NCBI RefSeq assembly: GCF_002812705.1
Contig: NZ_CP025030.1
Span: 5,332,001 to 5,396,000, forward strand
DNA length: 64,000 nt
Source: Achromobacter spanius
GTDB lineage: Bacteria; Pseudomonadota; Gammaproteobacteria; Burkholderiales; Burkholderiaceae_B
Direction of reading: 5' to 3'
The position numbers were made by a program, and so were the translations under genes. The notes under the pieces are model-generated. The model was not told the DNA's origin. It saw only the letters and a program-made list of their open reading frames with translations, and did not search any database. This document shows, piece after piece, positions 60,739-64,000 of the stretch. Every line of letters starts with the position of its first letter. The first letter of the stretch is position 1.

Positions 60739-63735
60739 CTATGACCTGTTATTTCGCGCGTTCCAGCCCGCGCCGCCGGGCTTATAAGAGCGCGCCAGCA
60801 GGTGATTAATCCGGGCGTCGACGAACTCGCCAATCTCCTTGCCAAACTGATCCCAGCCTGGTGTCGACTCCGATTGAGTTTGCTCGCCGGCTTGAACGTA
60901 GATGGACACTTGCACCGGACGGCTCGACCCATTGCCAGCGCCGCCGGCAACTGCGTTCGGAATCTGCGCACGGACGCCTAAGCTTCCGTCCGCCGCTCGC
61001 TTCAAAGGGAGAATGGCCTCGGGGCCGGCTTCGCCGAACACACCCGCTCCCTTGGCGAAGGCAAACACTTGCGGCGTGTCATAGATGCCACCCGAATACG
61101 CGGAAAGGCTGGGCGACGTATAGACGTTCCCTTTTGCGTTCGCCACACCCCAACCGTTGGATGCAATCAGCGATCCGATGCCGTCGCCACCCGCAGCCTG
61201 GACACTGCTCGCCATAGCTTCAGTACCGGCCGCAGCACCCGAAGCCGCGCCAAACAGCGATCCCGCAATACTCGTGACTAGCCCGAGCATTGCTTGGCGC
61301 GCTGCGATCTTCGCCATGTCGGCAAGAATGCTCTTTGTGAAGTCCCCGAAATTTGCCTTGCCGGTGGTCACGAAAGACGCCACTGCGTTCTCCATTCCCG
61401 TGAAAATAGAAGAGAAAACCTGCTGCGACTGCGCCATCAAGTTGGCCGAACCGTCGACCCACTCGTTTACCGCGAGCAGCGCGCCGTTCTTCCAGTCCCC
61501 TTGCATGGCGATACGTTGCTGCATGTATTCGCGCTCGCGCTGCACCTGCGCTTGCATCGCAGCGTCGATCTGCGCAATGCCTTGCCGATACTGCTCGGAA
61601 TCCAACGCGCCCGCCCCGCCCTCGCGAAGCATCTTGTCGGTGAAACCGTCCTGAATGCGTCTGAAGCGGTCCTGCGCCTGATTGATCGAGTCGGCCAACG
61701 CTCGGTCATTGCTGCCCAACGTCAGCGCGTTCATTTGCCGGCTGACCTGCAAGTCGCGCGTCTCGCGGTAGTTGCCAATGTCCAACTGCGTCGCCCGTAG
61801 CGCCCCGCGGATCTTGGCCTGGTACTTCTCTATGTCGGTCGCTTCTTGCTGCTGCGACCGCGCAATCTGAGCCTCCAATTCCTGCACGCGGCCAAGATAT
61901 CGCTCGCGTTCGGCCAGCTGCTTCTTGCCTCCGGCCACCTCCGCTTGCTGACGGACGATTGCCAGCTCGTCGGAAAGCGCGGCCCGCTGAGCAGCGGCAC
62001 GCCGACGGATGAAATCCTCTTCCGACAGCAACCCCGCCGCCCGTTGACCTTCGAGCGCCGTTGTTTCGTCGCGCAACGCTTCCTCGCGCAAGCGGGCCTG
62101 GGCCTGCATCGCTGCAAGCTGTGCAGATATCCCGCTCTGCCCAGCGCCCGACGCCCCTTTGTCTTCGAACTTCTTGCGCGTCGCCGCTTCGCGCGCCTTG
62201 ACCGCTTCAGGCAATATCCGCTTGTCATTTGGGTTGACAGCGCGGATCGCATTCTCAAGCCGAAGGTTTTCTTCTAGCGCCAGATTGAGCTGCTTGACCT
62301 TGTTGTTCTCGCGGTCGAAGGCGTCCAGCCGCTTAGCTGCGTCGATTGATCCAGCGTTTGCAGCGCCGTTCAATCCCTTGGCTTGCGCGGCTGCCTCATC
62401 GACACCCTTTTGATCTTGCAGGCTTGCAAGCTCAGCCCTGTCCGCGGCGAGATTCATCTCGGTGCGGCGCCGGTTGATGTCAGACAGAGCCCCGCGCTCC
62501 AGTCTCTGCTCGCGGTTCCGAATCCGCTCTTCGACGTCAGCAATCTTGTCGTCGTAGGTGGCATCACGTCCGAACGCCTTCATTGCCTCCCAGGCGCCGG
62601 TCACCTCTGACTTCAACCCTTTCCACGCGCGCTCCAGAATGCCAACCTTCTGGGTCGCTTCGGAGCCTAGGTAGTCATGCAACGCCTTGGAGGTCGCCTG
62701 CATGGCTGCCTCGCGCGCCCCGGTTTCCTCCAGCGTGCGAATGTAGTCCCACTGAGCCAGGCTCATGAAGTTCATTGAGCGGTTGTGCTCTTCCGCCCAC
62801 TTCGTAACGCCCTCCGGCATCCGAGCAACGTCCTTGGAGATGTCATCCATGGACTGGCCCGACACACGTCGCAGCTGCACCATCGTGCCGCTAAGGCTTT
62901 CGATGGTCTGCTTCGTAATTTGACCGGTGCTTACAAGCGCCTCAACCGCCTGTCGGGCATTCCCAAGGCTTCCGCCACCGAACGACGCCGCAGCCGCGGA
63001 CATGGCGCGAATATTGCCAGCCGTGACGCCAGCGTAATTGCCAGTTAGCTGTATTGTGCGATTCCAGCGTTGCGCCTCTTCATGCCCCGCATTAGCGGCC
63101 AGCGCAAAACCAGCAACAGCCCCCGCCGCCAGCGTGTACCGGCTGATCAATCCCAGCAGCGTGGTGCCCAGCGCCTTCGCCGCAGGCACGACGCCACCAA
63201 ACATATCCTTAAGCTGGCCGCCCTGTTGAAGCAAAACAGTCATCGGCTGTTGCCCCCCTTGGAGGGAGACAACTATGTCGGTCAGCTGGGCCGGGACGCC
63301 CCGCATGGCGGCCGCCGTTTGCGCAGCGGAGTTCCCATACTTGTCGAAGGAGCGGCCAGCCGCCCCCATGGCAACCTCTTGCTCGCGCAGTCGTGCAATA
63401 AGCGGCGCAGCGCGGCTGCCCACGCCAAGCTCAGCGGCTTGCAGCTCCAACAGCTCTGATCGAGTTTTCCCAATCGCGAGCACTTGCCGCTCAAGCGCCT
63501 GCACGAACCGCTCAGACGTTTGGGTGAAGGCGCGTCCGCCAGTAGCGGTGGCATTGACCGCCTGATTCATCTGCCCCGCCGCTGCTCCCATTTGGGAGGT
63601 GGCGACGCCCGCCCGCCCCAGAGCAGCTTCCGTCTTGGCCGCAAATTGCGTAGTGGCCGCTTCGGCCGCGCCAAATCCGCGAGTCAAGTCCGCTTCGTTC
63701 GCGGTCAGCGTTACGCCAAGGATCTTTTCTGTCAT
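60739..63735 (-). CDS. Tail tape measure protein (lambda gpH type)
   Basis: A 998-aa protein that sets tail length. The N-terminal MTEKILGVTLTANEADLTRG, the PAQLTDIVVSLQGGQQPMTV segment, long coiled-coil stretches (about 480-760), and the C-terminal GEAGPEAILPLKRAADGSLG are typical. Near residue 200 are hydrophobic helices (LAAGAVAGFALAANAG), probably used in membrane crossing. Confidence 0.93.
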   Translation of the reverse strand: MTEKILGVTLTANEADLTRGFGAAEAATTQFAAKTEAALGRAGVATSQMGAAAGQMNQAVNATATGGRAFTQTSERFVQALERQVLAIGKTRSELLELQAAELGVGSRAAPLIARLREQEVAMGAAGRSFDKYGNSAAQTAAAMRGVPAQLTDIVVSLQGGQQPMTVLLQQGGQLKDMFGGVVPAAKALGTTLLGLISRYTLAAGAVAGFALAANAGHEEAQRWNRTIQLTGNYAGVTAGNIRAMSAAAASFGGGSLGNARQAVEALVSTGQITKQTIESLSGTMVQLRRVSGQSMDDISKDVARMPEGVTKWAEEHNRSMNFMSLAQWDYIRTLEETGAREAAMQATSKALHDYLGSEATQKVGILERAWKGLKSEVTGAWEAMKAFGRDATYDDKIADVEERIRNREQRLERGALSDINRRRTEMNLAADRAELASLQDQKGVDEAAAQAKGLNGAANAGSIDAAKRLDAFDRENNKVKQLNLALEENLRLENAIRAVNPNDKRILPEAVKAREAATRKKFEDKGASGAGQSGISAQLAAMQAQARLREEALRDETTALEGQRAAGLLSEEDFIRRRAAAQRAALSDELAIVRQQAEVAGGKKQLAERERYLGRVQELEAQIARSQQQEATDIEKYQAKIRGALRATQLDIGNYRETRDLQVSRQMNALTLGSNDRALADSINQAQDRFRRIQDGFTDKMLREGGAGALDSEQYRQGIAQIDAAMQAQVQREREYMQQRIAMQGDWKNGALLAVNEWVDGSANLMAQSQQVFSSIFTGMENAVASFVTTGKANFGDFTKSILADMAKIAARQAMLGLVTSIAGSLFGAASGAAAGTEAMASSVQAAGGDGIGSLIASNGWGVANAKGNVYTSPSLSAYSGGIYDTPQVFAFAKGAGVFGEAGPEAILPLKRAADGSLGVRAQIPNAVAGGAGNGSSRPVQVSIYVQAGEQTQSESTPGWDQFGKEIGEFVDARINHLLARSYKPGGAGWNARNNRS

Positions 63736-63770
63736 GTCATCCCGCCCACTACCGTGTGCATCTTTTGGCG

Positions 63771-64000
63771 CTATTGCGCAGCCATGAATACTTCCAGCGC
63801 CGCACTTTCCATCGCCCTGATATCCCGGAACGCCTGGCGGTGGTCAGAGCTGCTGGGCAGTAGCATTTGGATCGTGGCCTGAATCTCGATGGCCGGGATT
63901 CCTGCACGTATCGGCGTTCCCATGGGAGGAACAAGCCAAGACCAGCACGTCGCCAGTTGCAGGAACACTTCGAGAGTGGGCCAGTTGTCATCGAATACCT
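63771..64000 (-). CDS. DUF1799 tail assembly protein, cut by window edge
   Basis: The visible C-terminal 75 residues include DNWPTLEVFLQLATCWSW and ETIPAIEIQ-like AGIPAIEIQATIQMLL, fitting the DUF1799 family found between the tail chaperone and the tape measure, where lambda has the T frame. The start lies beyond base 64000. Confidence 0.72.
   Translation of the reverse strand, partial: VFDDNWPTLEVFLQLATCWSWLVPPMGTPIRAGIPAIEIQATIQMLLPSSSDHRQAFRDIRAMESAALEVFMAAQ

Larger units (their letters stand above)
44184..64000. mobile_element. Lambda-like siphovirus prophage integrated in mutS (left part)
   Basis: Everything from the mutS break to the window end belongs to one element. It includes lysogenic-cargo genes at the left end, then a lysis cassette and a continuous lambda-type tail module on the minus strand in the order J, I, K, L, fibre, M, tape measure, DUF1799. 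The left 3 kb has lower GC and codon use unlike the host. No integrase, head or repressor gene is seen, so these must lie to the right. Structural genes look intact. Confidence 0.85.

Noticed and set aside
1..64000. tRNA, rRNA and insertion-sequence transposase genes
   Set aside because: I looked through the intergenic regions and saw no cloverleaf-like or transposase-coding stretch; a dedicated tRNA scan was not possible.

Overview
The window is GC-rich and reads as the chromosome of a betaproteobacterium of the family Alcaligenaceae, most likely Achromobacter or a close Bordetella relative. This rests on the gene order cysS / 3-methyladenine glycosylase / accA / tilS / lysC facing a TPR protein / cyclophilin / lpxH, on two orphan Bug (TctC-type) periplasmic binding proteins, and on the abundance of LysR, IclR and GntR regulators. 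Family names come from recognising motifs in the translated sequence; no database search was run.

Layout. 1-13 kb is core housekeeping: lysC (cut by the window edge), tilS, accA, an AlkA-type glycosylase and cysS on the minus strand; TPR protein, cyclophilin and lpxH on the plus strand; a dispersed repeat cluster; uppP, a TerC/CBS membrane protein and suhB on the minus strand; trmJ on the plus strand. 13-21 kb has a Bug protein facing an IclR regulator, an MscS channel, and a four-gene periplasmic operon (imelysin, di-heme oxidoreductase, second imelysin, DUF1513) that looks like an iron-handling system. 21-32 kb is catabolic: LysR/aldolase/Bug/2-hydroxyacid dehydrogenase, then a taurine/nitrate-type ABC transporter with a DUF4089 + AtzE-like amidase pair, a GntR regulator, and a nearby HpxZ/AtzH-like gene. 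Together these suggest import and hydrolysis of a ureide or related amide.

32.5-33.2 kb has a short membrane-protein gene missed by length cut-offs and then a tandem array of degenerate units carrying DnaA-box-like 9-mers. 33-44 kb holds dodecin, a histone-like basic protein, a LysR/SDR/quinone oxidoreductase unit, aldose epimerase, and a LysR-controlled cluster (DUF3311, sodium symporter, flavoprotein with a one-base frameshift in a six-G run, RidA, DUF1028).

At about 44.18 kb the chromosome is interrupted. The first about 20 codons of mutS, ending in the conserved HTPMM motif, run straight into foreign DNA. From there to the window end is a mobile element, evidently a lambda-like siphovirus prophage lying with its late genes on the minus strand. 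From the junction inward it carries a PLD-like protein, a toxin/antitoxin/DUF6941 operon, an SRAP (YedK/HMCES) gene, a perfect LexA box in front of an unknown gene, small stress-type genes (RMF/CrpP-like, DUF3606, ferritin-like), a lysis cassette (holin, endolysin, Rz, Rz1), and tail genes J, I, K, L, a tail fibre with its probable chaperone, M, tape measure and a DUF1799 protein. Head genes, the integrase and the rest of mutS must lie to the right of the window. A prophage sitting in a mismatch-repair gene is the most notable observation.
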